From Diadophis punctatus similis (lineage: Eukaryota > Chordata > Lepidosauria > Squamata > Dipsadidae), in assembly GCA_023053685.1 (NCBI GenBank), contig JALIGW010000001.1, positions 71,569,740 to 71,633,739 of the forward strand: a stretch of DNA of 64,000 nt, given 5' to 3'. This document shows, piece after piece, positions 1 through 49,300 of the stretch. The notes beneath the pieces are model-generated. The model had not been told where the DNA came from and did no database searches. It was given only the letters and a program-made list of their open reading frames with translations. The position numbers and the translations under genes are program-made. How positions within the stretch are numbered: the stretch's first letter is position 1; the number at the start of each line of letters is the position of its first letter.

Positions 1-112
1 TAGTCTCCGGATACTCTTCAAGGGTAGCCCCATGTAGAGCCCGTTGCAGTAATCTAGCCGGGAGGTGATAAGAGCGTGAGTGACTGTGAGTAGAGCCTCC
101 CTCTCCAAGTTC
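1..112 (-). mobile_element. CR1-clade LINE fragment (reverse transcriptase 3-prime region)
   Basis: Nearly the same as bases 27566-27676, which lie inside the better-preserved LINE at 26938-28560. The fragment runs off the left edge of the window. Confidence 0.85.
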
Positions 113-329
113 ATATCATTATGAACAGGATTTAGGGGGATTTACCAATAATCAATCAACAATCTTCAGATTTGTCTCTATGTTCCAGTAGCTTATTTCT
201 AGTTTAATACTTCTATTTCTCCTTTTCTCACATTGGGAACTGTTTTGAGGCTGGACTCTAAAACAGCGTTTATATTGGACATTAGCACTGCCTCTCCACA
301 CCCATTATATGATAAAGTGTTTTACTTAC

Positions 330-37850
<37,521 letters not shown>

Positions 37851-37864
37851 CACAGCTACTGAGA

Positions 37865-39440
37865 TAGACAAAATACAGAGAAGCTCTTTTGCCAGACAGA
37901 TTATTTTCTTCTGTTCTTATTCCTAATAATAACATTTGTGGAAATGCCCCCTATAGATCTTAAGTATTGCTTTGGTGACTGGAAAAATGATAACTGCAGT
38001 AGCTGTTGGGTCAATGTGCCATCAAATACCTGATGTCACAACTCCTCCCTCAGTTTCATTGGTCTATTGGCCAATCTAGATCACAAACCAAACTGCCAAG
38101 CTGATGGCCATAAGGGAGTTTACCTTCAGGGCAAAGATGAGTCATAGTAAATTCAAAAGGCAAATTGGCGATTTAAGGGAAAATATCATATAAAATTATA
38201 TTTAATTTTATTTCAGCAATTGCAAAGGGATAAACTCCTTGTTTGTAATACAGTTATAGACAATTTGCTAAAATGCAAGGAAAATAAAGAAGGCCAAGGT
38301 ACTGTAGATTGAATTAAATAATTTACCATAGTACAATGTTTCCCGGTGGCTTCACTTCAGATATATTGGGGCAATAGCTCTCCATCAGAAAAGCCTTTGG
38401 CTGTGCTGATTGGCAATACTGGGAATTGCAAATTCCTCCGCTCAAGGAAAGCTAATATAATGCTGCAGAAGTAGAAATAAAAGAAAGTGTCTTGTTTCCA
38501 TAGCTCTCCTCAAACTAATATCCTCCAGATGAATTGCTTTACTACTATCATCAACCAGCATGACCAATAACCAGGGAAACTGAGAAAACAGGGTTGAGAA
38601 AATAATGGTTTAATTAACCACTGTTATGTTGTGCTAACAAACATAATGTAGCTGACTTTATTTTGACTTAGTATGTTACCAAACCTAGGCATTGTGGTTT
38701 GCATGTCAGGGTTTATGGAGTTGGTGAACTCAACCACAGTTTTCTGAATAATCCACAAACTATAAACAAAACTATTGCTTTGTGCAACATGTGGACCAAG
38801 CTTTTTGTGTTCACCAACCATGGTTACCCCATAGTTCCTCTATAAGCATCCAAGAGTCAGTTGATGGTCAACCACTGTACTCAGTCAAATCTTACATACA
38901 TATTTTTTCTTCTAAACCTAAGCAAGTGAATAATGATTTGGTGGAAAGTTTAGAGGAGAGCAGTCATGCATTTAATTCCAATCAGTTTCAGTGATGGAAG
39001 ATTAGATTTGGTGAGTACTGTTAAGTACATGCTGGTTGTATTGTAGAGACTAATGGTGAACCACGACCTATCTTCTAATAATAATAATTTCTATCTTCAA
39101 AGGAAATCTTACAAAGTGATAAGAATTATGGATCAGACTGAACTGTCTTCCTAATTATAATACAAGAACAACTCATTATAGCGAAGCACATCTGAGCCCA
39201 TAGCATGAAATGCTTGAGTTTCAAACTTTCTTCCCCAGAAGTCCACAAGGCCTACAAGCCATGTTCACACCTCTTGTCTTATGCAACTGCTTTGAAGTTA
39301 CAGTCTCCCCTTTATCTTCCGTGGAACATCCCACCTAGTTTTCTTCCCTTGAACCCTGGTCTTTATAAAAAGTCAGAGCTCTCACAACTTGCAGTGTCAT
39401 TCTGACAATTAAAAAGGGGTAATGAAATAATTTTGATAAT
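37865..39440. other. Upstream of WDR64, no CpG island or assigned element
   Basis: Should contain the WDR64 promoter and a non-coding first exon, but I see neither a CpG island nor a TATA context I can defend. Around 38590-38830 a repeat-like stretch contains TTAATTAACCACTGTTATG and CCAACCATGGTTACC, perhaps an unclassified MITE. Confidence 0.4.
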
Positions 39441-39450
39441 GCATATAGGT

Positions 39451-39842
39451 CAGGGATATCAAACTCGATTTCATTGAGGGCCGCATCAAGGTTGTGTTTG
39501 ACCTTGGGGGGGCAGGGGGGCGTGGCCAGCTCAACGTCACTCATGTCGGGGGCGCCTGTGGTGGCCTGAGCACTCTGCCAGCGAAAACAGAGCTCAAGAG
39601 GGCTGCCCGTGGCCCTCACAAGCTACATTTTCAGCTGCAATGGTCTCCTGATACCCTCTGCCAGCACAAATGGAGCTGTTTTCAGCTGTGACGGCCTCCT
39701 GCAACCCTCTGCCAGCTCTGTTTTTGCTGACAGAGGCACCGTGGGCCGGTCCTTTGCTGTTTCCAGAGTGGCCCCACAGGCCGGATCTAAACAGCCCCCC
39801 GGGCCAGATCCGCCCCCCCGGGCCTTGAGTTTGACACCCCTG
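39451..39842. mobile_element. hAT-like element, CAGGGGTGTCAAAC family (copy 2)
   Basis: Ends CAGGGATATCAAAC and GTTTGACACCCCTG, perfect 8-bp duplication ATATAGGT (39443-39450, 39843-39850). Shares TTTCATTGAGGGCCGCATCA with copy 1. Confidence 0.95.
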
Positions 39843-40210
39843 ATATAGGTCATGTCATGTCATGTCATGGTCTTGCATCATATGGGTGTATTAATTATTG
39901 GTTTCAGACCTTGTCACCTTTGAAAGAAAAATTGCAATGATACTAAATTATTATGCAATGGCATTGTACAAATGACACAGATTATTTATCATTATGATAT
40001 AGTCATTGTACACATCATTTTCCCTTCCTTTTATCCCCTTCAGGTACCCATGTATTAGGGTCACCAGACTGGACAAGGTTGCTCTAATAATATTTATTCA
40101 CAAATTTTACTGCTGCTCATTTAAACAGGGGAAATGTATGTGAGGATATTAGCATTTGTATGTATATGCATTTCAACTAGTTTCAGTCTTTCATATACTG
40201 TATGTACTAT

Positions 40211-40349
40211 GCTCAGTCTTCCATCCTTCCGAGGCTGGTAAAATGAAGACCCAGATTGTTGGGGGCAATAGAGTGACTCTGTAAACTGCTTACAGAGGGC
40301 TGTAAAGCACTGTGAAGCGGTATACAAGTCTAAGGGCTATTGCTATTGA
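40211..40349 (+). mobile_element. tRNA-derived SINE, 5-prime truncated
   Basis: Starts within CTCAGTCTTCCATCCTTCCG and carries GTAAAATGAAGACCCAGATT, GAAGCGGTATACAAGTCTAA, GGGCTATTGCTATTG. The tRNA-like head is missing. Confidence 0.85.
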
Positions 40350-41000
40350 TCTAGCTGATGGGACTATAGTTTTAATGCTAAGCCGAATGATTTGTGCTAC
40401 GAGCTCTGTAAAAGGATTTCCTGATTTGTAATGTGACAGTCCAAATGTAAGTGGAGTTCTATTGTTGACATTTAACATGCCATAATGATCCCTCCTCAGC
40501 CTAAAAATGTACCCAATTGGGGGAAAATACTGGTATTTCTTTTCTCTCACAACTAATAGGTAGTTTCCATAATGGTTATTAAGTTGAGAGAAATATAGCA
40601 CAAGAGTAAACATGACTACCAAGAGCTTTGCCACTACAAATAAAGAATAATTAGAGTTAGGGGTGAAAATCCATCATCCAAGAAGTTCATTCAAACCCCA
40701 AAAGTGCTCTGCAAGCAAACAGTTCAAAATACTGGCACGGATAGACTCCCTTCTTGAGAGCGCTCAATAGAGAGAAAGAATAGCAATCTTCAAGTCTATT
40801 CAAAATGCTTTGATTTCTTTCCTTCTTGTATCCAAGGGAACAATGAGGTTTTGAGTTTCAATTCTCCCCAATAATAACATCCAACCCGCAGGCAGGATGT
40901 AACTCATGGACCACTGCTGTAGCCATTTATCTACAACAAGGCGCCAATGAAATCAGTGGGCTTTAATTCTATTGAGAATTTGTAGAACTTACTATGCATA
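40350..41000. other. Intergenic DNA, nothing recognised
   Basis: No repeat ends or gene-like frame. Confidence 0.5.
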
Positions 41001-41002
41001 TA

Positions 41003-41283
41003 CTTATTTATTTATTTATTTATTTAATTTATTATTTATTTATTTATTTGTGAGATTTATATACCGCCTCACAGTGCAAGCACTCTCTAAGTGGTTTGCA
41101 CCATTAAGCTATGTATATATTTACATTGCCCCCAACAATCTGGGTCCTCATTTTACCTACCTCGGAAGGATGGAAGGCTGAGTCAACCTTGAGCCGGTGA
41201 GATTTGAACCGCTGATCTGCGGATCACAGTCAGCTAAAGTGGCCTGCAGTACTGCCTCTAACCGCTGCGCCACCTCGGCCCTA
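41003..41283 (-). mobile_element. tRNA-derived SINE (AAATA-tail subtype)
   Basis: Reverse orientation: an ATTT-rich tail, GAGATTTATATACCGCCTCA, CAACAATCTGGGTCCTCATT, then box B and A complements ending CGCTGCGCCACCTCGGC. Its tail differs from the CTATTG subtype. Confidence 0.92.
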
Positions 41284-41618
41284 TAACACTTAGTGTTCCA
41301 ACTTTAGAATAAACGTGTGAGACAAATTAAAAAAAAAACTACCAACATGGTTTATGTGACAGATAGTGAAGTACAATGCAGCCTTTAGAAAGGGCTAATG
41401 TAAAGGATAATGCAGTTAAAACAGTGGTTTGCTTTCTAAATTACCCATCTGTCCGGTAAGAACCCAATTAATGTATATTCTGTGTTAAGAATGTTTCAGC
41501 CACTGAACAATTGTAAAGCATGGAATATTTTACAAAGCACAGATTAGACATACTAACAAGTGTTTCAAGAGTATGGTTTTTTTACATCAAATATTTTGTG
41601 CTGTGTTTTTCTTACTGT

Positions 41619-41743
41619 TTATTTTGTGGAGCTCCTTGTCACAAGTTCTGAATGTCATCTTTGAAGCCCTGGCTGTTTCAAAAATGGTCAGGGCTTCAGA
41701 TATGACATTCAGAAATTCTGAGACATGGAGCTCCACAAAATAA
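41619..41743. repeat. Long imperfect hairpin, unassigned
   Basis: Left arm 41619-41672 begins TTATTTTGTGGAGCTCC and the right arm 41689-41743 ends GGAGCTCCACAAAATAA; paired blocks include AAGTTCTGAATGTCAT with ATGACATTCAGAAATTCT, and GAAGCCCTG with CAGGGCTTC. The loop is about 16 bp. No hAT-type ends. Could be a foldback MITE or a small-RNA hairpin. Confidence 0.8.
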
Positions 41744-42358
41744 AAATAACTATAAATTAATCCAGATTCCTGCTGTGAGAACAGGCAGAAAAGCACTTAT
41801 TTGGCTAGCTGACATGCACTGCAGCTTTCAAGGAAATTGATTCTTTAAACCCCAATCCAATGTTTGTTTACCTGGAAATGTGTCATTTAGGAAAAATGGG
41901 AAATAGGTAATAACATATATCTGTATTTATTAAGGATTTATTTTTTTAGAAAGCCAAAAAATAAATATGGAAAAATATAGAAGTAGGAAAAAAAAATAAA
42001 AAAGTTGAAAACAATGAAGAAAAAAACCCTTAATGAAGGAACTTCTGGTCTTGTTTACAGAAGTGATAAACATACTTGATACTATTTCCCACCTTCAAAA
42101 GTGCATAATGTAGTTCCCTTCTCTCCATTTATAGCTATTTTCAATCAGTAAATCCAAAAATCCTTAGTTCATCTTTACCCATTTTCCTTTAAAAAAAAAA
42201 GTCCATCCTAGGGTTTCTAGTCTTTTGTAAATAACATACTCTAAATATTAGCCTCTGTACTATACCAATATGTAGTGTGATGGCAATTTTTAAAAAGGGA
42301 ACAAAGTTCAGTTACAGAACAGTATTGAGAGTATATGGGTAGAAAATATTTGCTTAGA

Positions 42359-42553
42359 TCAGGCGTGGCCAACCCATGGCCCACGGGCAGCCTTGAACAG
42401 AGAGTAATGTACCCTACAAGATAATAAATAGATAAACATAATAAAGTTGTGACTTATATACCTTAACTATTTTACATATTTATATATATGACCCAATTTC
42501 CTCCTTATTCAATGTGACCCAGGCAAGCCAGACGTTTGGACAATCATGCCTTA
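42359..42553. mobile_element. Possible decayed hAT-like element
   Basis: Begins CAGGCGTGGCCAACCC and ends GTTTGGACAATCATGCCTT, a degraded inverse. No target duplication resolved. Confidence 0.4.
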
Positions 42554-42564
42554 AATATTATAAC

Positions 42565-42800
42565 TAATTATGTGCATCCAGTCATTGCTGACTCTTAGAA
42601 ACCAGATAGATCCATAATAATCTGTCCCTAACTTGGTCTTTCAGCTCTTCCTAAACCGTACTCATTGTTTCTGTAACTGAGTCTATCCACTTTGCTGCCG
42701 GTTGACCTCTTTTTCTCTTTCCTTCCACATTTCCCCGCATTAGAGTCTTCTGCAGAGCGCTAGATCTTTGCATGATGTGTCCAAAATAGGATGTTACACC
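42565..42800. repeat. Unclassified interspersed-repeat-like segment
   Basis: GCATCCAGTCATTGCTGACT, CATTAGAGTCTTCTGCAGAG and GCATGATGTGTCCAAAATAG read like the reverse strand of a LINE 3-prime region related to RTE-type elements. Family not established. Confidence 0.4.
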
Positions 42801-43368
42801 TATTAGTAACACATACACCTTAGTAACACAGTTACAGGGAAATCCAAAAGAGATTATTTACTTTTTGATAAGGTTCATCTTCAAAGATACCTGAACAAAC
42901 AGAACAGTCTTTGGTTAAGAGGAAAAGTTACCTTATGAATAGTTAATTGTTAAGGAACAGAAAACAAAAGTAGGAATAAATGAAAGTGTTACTGCAATGT
43001 ATGAGAGGTAAAAAAAGTGTTCCACCCCCTCTTCCTCCCAAGGATCTCTATTGAGACTGGCGCTTTTTCATTTTTAAAGGGAATTAAATTGGTACAATGT
43101 ATATAGTTAAAAAACCTGCATTAAAAATCTGATCGCATGTAAAAATTTAATTTAGCCCAAATGTCTATGAGTGACCCCAAAATTAATCTTGATGCTTTTG
43201 TTTAATAATGTGTATCTGCTATATTCCCCCCCACCCTCGACCAAAACCAGGAAACACATTCCATGCTGAGAATCATTAGGAAAGAGATAAAAATACTGCT
43301 ATTGTGCTAATATATTTATGCAGATATAGCTCTTTTTCTCTAGGCTCAGAAGCTAAAAACAGGGAAAA

Positions 43369-43597
43369 TCTGTGGTGGCACAGTGGCTAGAATGCAGTAA
43401 TGCAGGCTACTTCTGCTGATTGCCAGCAGTTCAGCAGTTCAATTCTCACTGGCTCAAGATTGACTCAGCCTTCCATCCTTCCAAAGTTGATAAAATGAGG
43501 ACCCAGATAGTTGGGGGCAAAATGCTGACTCTGCTTAGCGAGCGCAAAAGAGCACTGTAAAGTGGTATATAAGTCTAAGTGCTATTGCTATTGCTAT
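43369..43597 (+). mobile_element. tRNA-derived SINE (CTATTG-tail subtype)
   Basis: TGTGGTGGCACAGTGGCTAG (box A), TTCAATTCTCACTGGCTCAA (box B), and the tail AGTCTAAGTGCTATTGCTAT. Confidence 0.88.
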
Positions 43598-43599
43598 AT

Positions 43600-44230
43600 C
43601 AGGGCTATAGGCTATATGAGAAATCAAAAACACCCCAGTAGACAATGGCAAACCTCTTTCATACTGTTGTCAAGAAAATGGCATGGATGTGTTCATATAA
43701 TCTGATAGAAAAGTTTGATTTGAAAACTTCAATACAGTACAACTATTCTGGAAGCATCGTTCTCCTTATTCTAATTCCAAACCCACTAAAATGTACACAG
43801 AAACACTGAGAGAAAACTAGTGCAAAATGATGGTTTTACTTTGGCTCTTACAGTAAACCAGATGATGCCCTAATTCTGGAGTTCGGGAAATGCTTCACTG
43901 GATTCTTTTGCCTCAGTTCACTCAGCTGGAGACTTACGGCTTTGCCTCTGCTCTCTGTGGTTCTCTGCTATGGCAAGGGGACAAAAGTCACATCTCATCT
44001 AGATGTACAACAGTAACTGAAAAACACTGGGCTATGTAAACACTTTAGTATGACAATAAGTTGCATTTTGGAATGTTAAAATGAAGGAGTAATCTGTAGT
44101 TCAATACAAAATTACTCAACTTCCGTTTAGATTTAAGAATGCAATTCCATAAAACGTCTGGATTTTTCTTTATTTGTTGATGCAGTTTTCAATGTTAGCA
44201 ATGTTAGCATGGTACTAGGAAAAAAGGTTC
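43600..44230. other. Intergenic DNA, nothing recognised
   Basis: No feature supported. Confidence 0.5.
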
Positions 44231-44238
44231 CCCTAGAA

Positions 44239-44699
44239 CCGTGATGGCGAACCTATGGCACGCGGAGCCATATCTGAAGGCACGCGAGGCGTTGCCCTAT
44301 GTCAGCTCCAGCGCACATGTGCGTGCTAGCCAGCTGATTTCCCCCTGCCTTCTGAGGGCAGGGGGAGGCCGTTTTCACCCTCCCCAGGCTTCAGGAAACC
44401 CTCCGGAGTCTGTGAAGTTTCTGAACTTCCGGTAGGCCTGTTGGGACCGTTTTTCGCCATCCACAGGCTCCGGAGGCTTTCCTGAAGCCTGGGGAGGGCG
44501 AAAAATGGCCCAATGGGCCTACTGGAAGTCCGGAGGTTTCAGTGAGGCCTGTGCGCATGTGCGGGGGGCAGTGGGGGGGATTGTGCACGCATGTGTGGGA
44601 GGGAGGGCATTGCATTATATGTGTGGGCACACGTGCGCACGCTATTGCACATGTGCGCACCCTTTTAGCACCCGAGCTAAAAAAGGTTCGCCATCACTG
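44239..44699. mobile_element. hAT-like MITE, TGATGGCGAACC family (copy 5)
   Basis: Ends CCGTGATGGCGAACC and GGTTCGCCATCACTG, with perfect 8-bp duplication CCCTAGAA (44231-44238, 44700-44707). Interior related to copies 3 and 4. Confidence 0.96.
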
Positions 44700-44709
44700 C
44701 CCTAGAACC

Positions 44710-45520
44710 TTGTTAAGGAAAATGGCTCACAGAAATGCATTCAATGTTTTGATTTTTTTTTAAAAAAATCTGATACCAACTGATACCAAAGCAGAATGGA
44801 ACAAATTTATCATTAGGAAAGTGAGAAACCTGGATCAGATTGAACTTAATGGATTCACTCATCTTTAGGATTTTAAGCTTATACAAAACCCCTACTTTTT
44901 CTATATATGTGTTTTAAATACTTACCGGTATATGGTAAGTTTTCCTTTTTTCCTATCTCAATGGTAGAATCCAGGAGTTAGCCAATAAAATTGAAAAACT
45001 GATAGGAAAAAGGTAGCAATTCATAAATTACTATGGATGTTATTACTACAAAACATAGCATTGAGTGGCTTTAAAGGGGGGCTATTTTAATAGTTGGCCG
45101 CTCCTTGCTGACCTTGTCTGGAATCAGACCTAACCTGGATCAGGTAAGCCAATTTGATGACGAGAGAGCATCAAAGGTACCAAAATTTTGGACTCCACTG
45201 AGAAATCAAAAACATTCTAGGAAGGCAATACCAAACCACTTTCACACGGTTGCCAAGATTACACCATGAAATCGTCAAGCTCAAACTTTTCTTTTCCATT
45301 CAAAGGGGATCATATGATCGTTCTAATGGACTTTCCCCCTCTTTATTGTCTGTGTATAGACGAGTGACAGAGAGGTGCTACAATTCCATTTGCTCACTGC
45401 TGACAATCAGGGAAGCCGTCATCCCTAAAGTTGCCAAACTACTACCGTAGAGAACTACTACCGTGGGAAGCTCCAACCATCATTACGCACGAACCAGATG
45501 CCCGAAATATTAGCAATTCA
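44710..45520. other. OPN3 upstream flank
   Basis: AT-rich DNA before the CpG-rich region. A 21-bp near-palindrome around TACTTACCGGTATATGGTAA lies at 44920-44941; otherwise nothing recognised. Confidence 0.45.
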
Positions 45521-45529
45521 AAAACCTCA

Positions 45530-46370
45530 CGACCCGGGGGACGGTGCAACCGTCAACACCAAATCGCACGTTTCGCGCTGTTAGCACAAGCGCCGGCGTT
45601 TCCCCCTTCCTCTCGTTTCGGCTACCGCGCCGGCTTGCACAAAGGAGTTGCGTTACTACGGCGCCGTCCTTGCTGCCTGATTCGAAGATCCTCCCTTTGC
45701 ATTCTCGAGTTGTCACCCTCTTGGTCCACGCACGGTTGATCGCTGAAGTGCCATTAACGAGGCGGACCGCGCCAAGAGGGGGAAAAAAACGCGCCCGGAT
45801 TTCCAGGCTCTCTCCAAGAGTTCGCTCCTCCTTCGCGCAGCCTTTGGCGCCAAGAGGTGCTCGGCGCCACTACAAGCAGCCGCGGGAGCTCGCTTTTCCA
45901 ATAGATTCAGGCAGGTTGCAAATCTTGCGCGCGATTCTCAGCAGCCCGCAACCGGCAGCATGTGAACGGAGTTTCCCGACCATCCACCTCGAGCTATGTA
46001 CTCCGGGAACAGCAGCCGCGGCAGCAACCTGGAGCCCGCGCCGGGAGAACAGGACTTGGAGCGGCGACGGCAGCAGGCGGCGGGGGACTCGGCGACGCCG
46101 TTCAGCGCCAGCACCTACCATCTGCTAGCCCTGCTTATCGCCGCTATCGGCTTCGTGGGCTTGTGCAACAACTTGCTGGTCCTGGTGCTGTACACCAAGT
46201 TCAAGCGGCTCCGCACGCCCACCAACCTCTTCCTGGCGAACATCAGCCTCAGCGACCTGTTGGTGTCGTTTTTCGGCGTCAGCTTCACTTTCCTCTCCTG
46301 CCTCAGGAATCGTTGGGCCTGGGACGAGGCCGGCTGCATGTGGGACGGCTTCAGCAACAGTCTCTTCGGT
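45530..46370 (+). promoter_or_regulatory. OPN3: CpG-rich promoter region of OPN3
   Basis: Base composition changes abruptly at about 45530 from AT-rich to GC-rich, with many CpG dinucleotides, and the rise ends at the exon 1 donor. No TATA box is evident. This fits a CpG-island promoter with the transcription start in roughly the last 300 bases before 45996; the exact start cannot be read from sequence. Confidence 0.75.
45996..46368 (+). CDS. OPN3: OPN3 coding exon 1
   Basis: Starts at the ATG of MYSGNSSRG, the conserved OPN3 start, inside a CpG-rich stretch. Codes for the glycosylated N-tail, TM1 ([20 protein letters not shown]), TM2 ([16 protein letters not shown]) and the start of TM3 ([13 protein letters not shown]). 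Donor TCTTCG/GTAAGG, phase 1. The open frame past the donor to 46694 is intronic. Confidence 0.96.
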
Positions 46371-49300
46371 AAGGGGAACCAATTCACGAGCCCTGAACTC
46401 CAGCCTGCATTGGGGTCGCCGCACGTCTATTTGAATTCGTGCAGAGGGACCGGGGGCAAGATTTGGAAGGACGCGAATTTTAAAAAAAAAGTGAATCTCT
46501 GCGCCGAGCAGAGTTCTTTTATTTCAGCGCCGGAATGGGTTCTGATGCGCGTTGGGGCTAATGTTGACGTTTCCAACCGAACCCCAATTCAGGGTTTAAG
46601 GGTTCAGATCGAGCCTTTCTTTAATGTCAAGGTAGCTAATAAAGGGTTATTATTCTCCAAAGCACCGGAGGGCAGGACAATGGTTGTAAACTAATCAAAG
46701 AGAGATTTAAAGAGAAACTTCATAACAGTAAGGACAATTAACCAGTGGAGCAGATTGCCATCAGAAATCGTGGGTGTTCCATCACTGGAGATTTTTAAGA
46801 AGAGTCTCTAGACAGTCACTTATCTGAAATGGTATAGGTTCTCCTGCTTGAGCAGGGAGCTGGACTAGAAGGTTCCTTCCAGCTCATTCTATTCTAGCCT
46901 CTTACTTGCCCCTCATAAGATAACTGCCCTGCCTGCTTTAGTTGATTGATCTCTTCTACTTAATCACCAAGTTCATTAGGGATAGGTCATCCTGTAGAAA
47001 ACCTAGTCCTAGGGCAGGGGTCAGCTCTGGAGCCGCATGTGGCTCTTTCATCCCTCTGCTGTGGCTCCCTGTCACTGGTTGGCGCCACAATTTTGAGAGG
47101 AGCTTCAGGTTAAGGGGGGGGGGAGCATGGCGTGCCAGAAGGAGACTATGGCAAGGGGCGGGTTTTCCAGTGAGCTGCACAATTGATAGGGCTTTTGGTT
47201 AGGACAGGTAGAGGAAAAAGGACACAGCACTAGGAGGAGACTCTATGGTGGGGGAACCGGACTTCTGGTTGGCTCCAGAATTGAACAGGGGGCTTCCGGT
47301 TAGGACCTTTGTGGCTCTTTGAGAGTATAAGTTTGCCGACCCCTGTCCTAGGGAGTCGCCAGGAGTCAAAAATGACTGAGTGGCACACGATCTATCAATC
47401 AATCAATCAATCAATCAATCAAATAGCCTTACCAGATAGCGTGATTTGAATGTGCCACGGAGCACCTTTCTGTTCCTGAGATTGCCACTTGTATAGGCTG
47501 AACGTGGGAACAGTTCATTTTTCTTACCATTTTTCATTTTTCTGACATTCTACAATGTATAGAAGCAAGTGTTAGGCTAATCTGCCTCTGTAGGTAGGGC
47601 CAAGTAAATAGCAGGTGTGAATTTTTGGAAAGCTGCTTGAAGAAGGGAACCTAAAGTTTAATCTAGGAGCTCCAATTCTGACACTGCTGGCTCTCATACT
47701 GTTCTCTGTTTTATATGTTTGCTCCATAGCATCCCCCTTTTATACTTAACCCCTATTCAGCTTAATCATAGTTTCATTTCACATCTCATTTTCTAATAAT
47801 GCAGGTGTTTCCTCACCTTGGGGAAGTGTCTCATTCTTATTACTGAGTGGCAGTTAGTGAAAGAAAGATGTTCCATCAAGCAACCCCTGCTGATGTTCCA
47901 TCAAGCAAGCCCTGTATGGCCTCAGGCATAAAGCAATGGGGAAGCAGCATCTATGTATCAGACGCACCTGTTCTTCATTTGGGGATCAACATGGAAGTTG
48001 TACTGTGCTCCTCAACAGTGCTATGCAGGTCATATCAGTCTGGAACAAACCTTTGGAATTGTGCAATGTGTGGGAATATCTTTGCATTCTACACAACTCA
48101 GTTGCTGTTTCAGACCACTTCCATAGATCTCTCACCAACTTATCATTTTCCAAACATTTCTTATAATCCTTGCCAATGGACAGAGAATAAATCATATGAT
48201 GCTTATAATGTTGTCTGCTCTGAGATCCTATTAGTACCCTTTTCTATGGCTTCTTTCTGTAATGGCTAAAGTTTGTAGTCATTTTGCCAGGCTCTAATTT
48301 CACATATACTCTTCATCTTTTTTTTTCAACCTCCTGTTGTGTTAGTCTTCATTATCTTGGGTAATTGTGTATGATAAGAGGTTATAGTCCAATCTGTCTG
48401 GAGCGTTCTAGACTTGGAAGGTTGCCTAACACCATATGCACTAGTCACTGCTTCTAAGTTCACCACCAAGCCCTTCTAAAATCTTTTCAGTGGGTCTTTT
48501 GTGTTAACTTCTGAATTGTTCTTCCCAGCTGTAATTAATTCTTATGTACTGTAGCATTATTGTATCTTAGATTGAAAGCTTTTTGGAGTAGAGATAGCCA
48601 TTAATCATGAAAGTATTGTGGATGTCTTGAACCATCATTTCCTCCTGTTTCAAACATTTAGACTGCCATTACCAAATCTTACCAGCTACATTCAACTACT
48701 GGAATGACTTGATCCAAATAAATCTTTAATGTGGGTGAAAGAAACCCAGGGGTTTGTGGAAAACAGTTCAGAAAATCAGATGGACTTTCTGATGAATGCT
48801 AAATTGAAATACTGAACTGGCATATTCCATCCTCATTATTTCCTTGTTGCATCTCTTTTGTAATATGTGATATTTATCTGAAAGAAAGATATCTCTAAAA
48901 TAAGAAACAAAGTACAGCTATGTTGCCAAAAGAGAAGATTATAATAAAAACTTGTCTGCCTTTAGTATACTAGTGTCACCGGATGTAATCTAAGACTTCT
49001 ATCCAATTTTAAATACTGAACTGGGAAAAACCTCCAATCTTATTTTCTTTTATGGTAACTATAGTCTCTGGCATTTACAGCTTTTTTAATATTCCTCCTT
49101 CCCATGTTTTCTACATTTTTTTCAAATCTGTTGGAAAAAGTTTATATCTCCTACTAGGTAAATCTTTTTTTGTTTGCAAATTGTAGAGTAAGCAACATGT
49201 GGCCTTCCAGATATTAAAATGCAAATTCTAGCATCACATATTATCAACAATGCTAGCTGGGGCTAATGGGAATTAAATTGCCTTGTTTGACACTCATGCA

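Noticed and set aside
45510..46424. Many long frames around OPN3 exon 1
   Set aside because: Shadows in a CpG-rich region; only the 45996 frame joins OPN3 exon 2.
47847..48269. 140-codon frame in OPN3 intron 1
   Set aside because: No recognisable domain, no splice or promoter context, and it does not resemble CHML.
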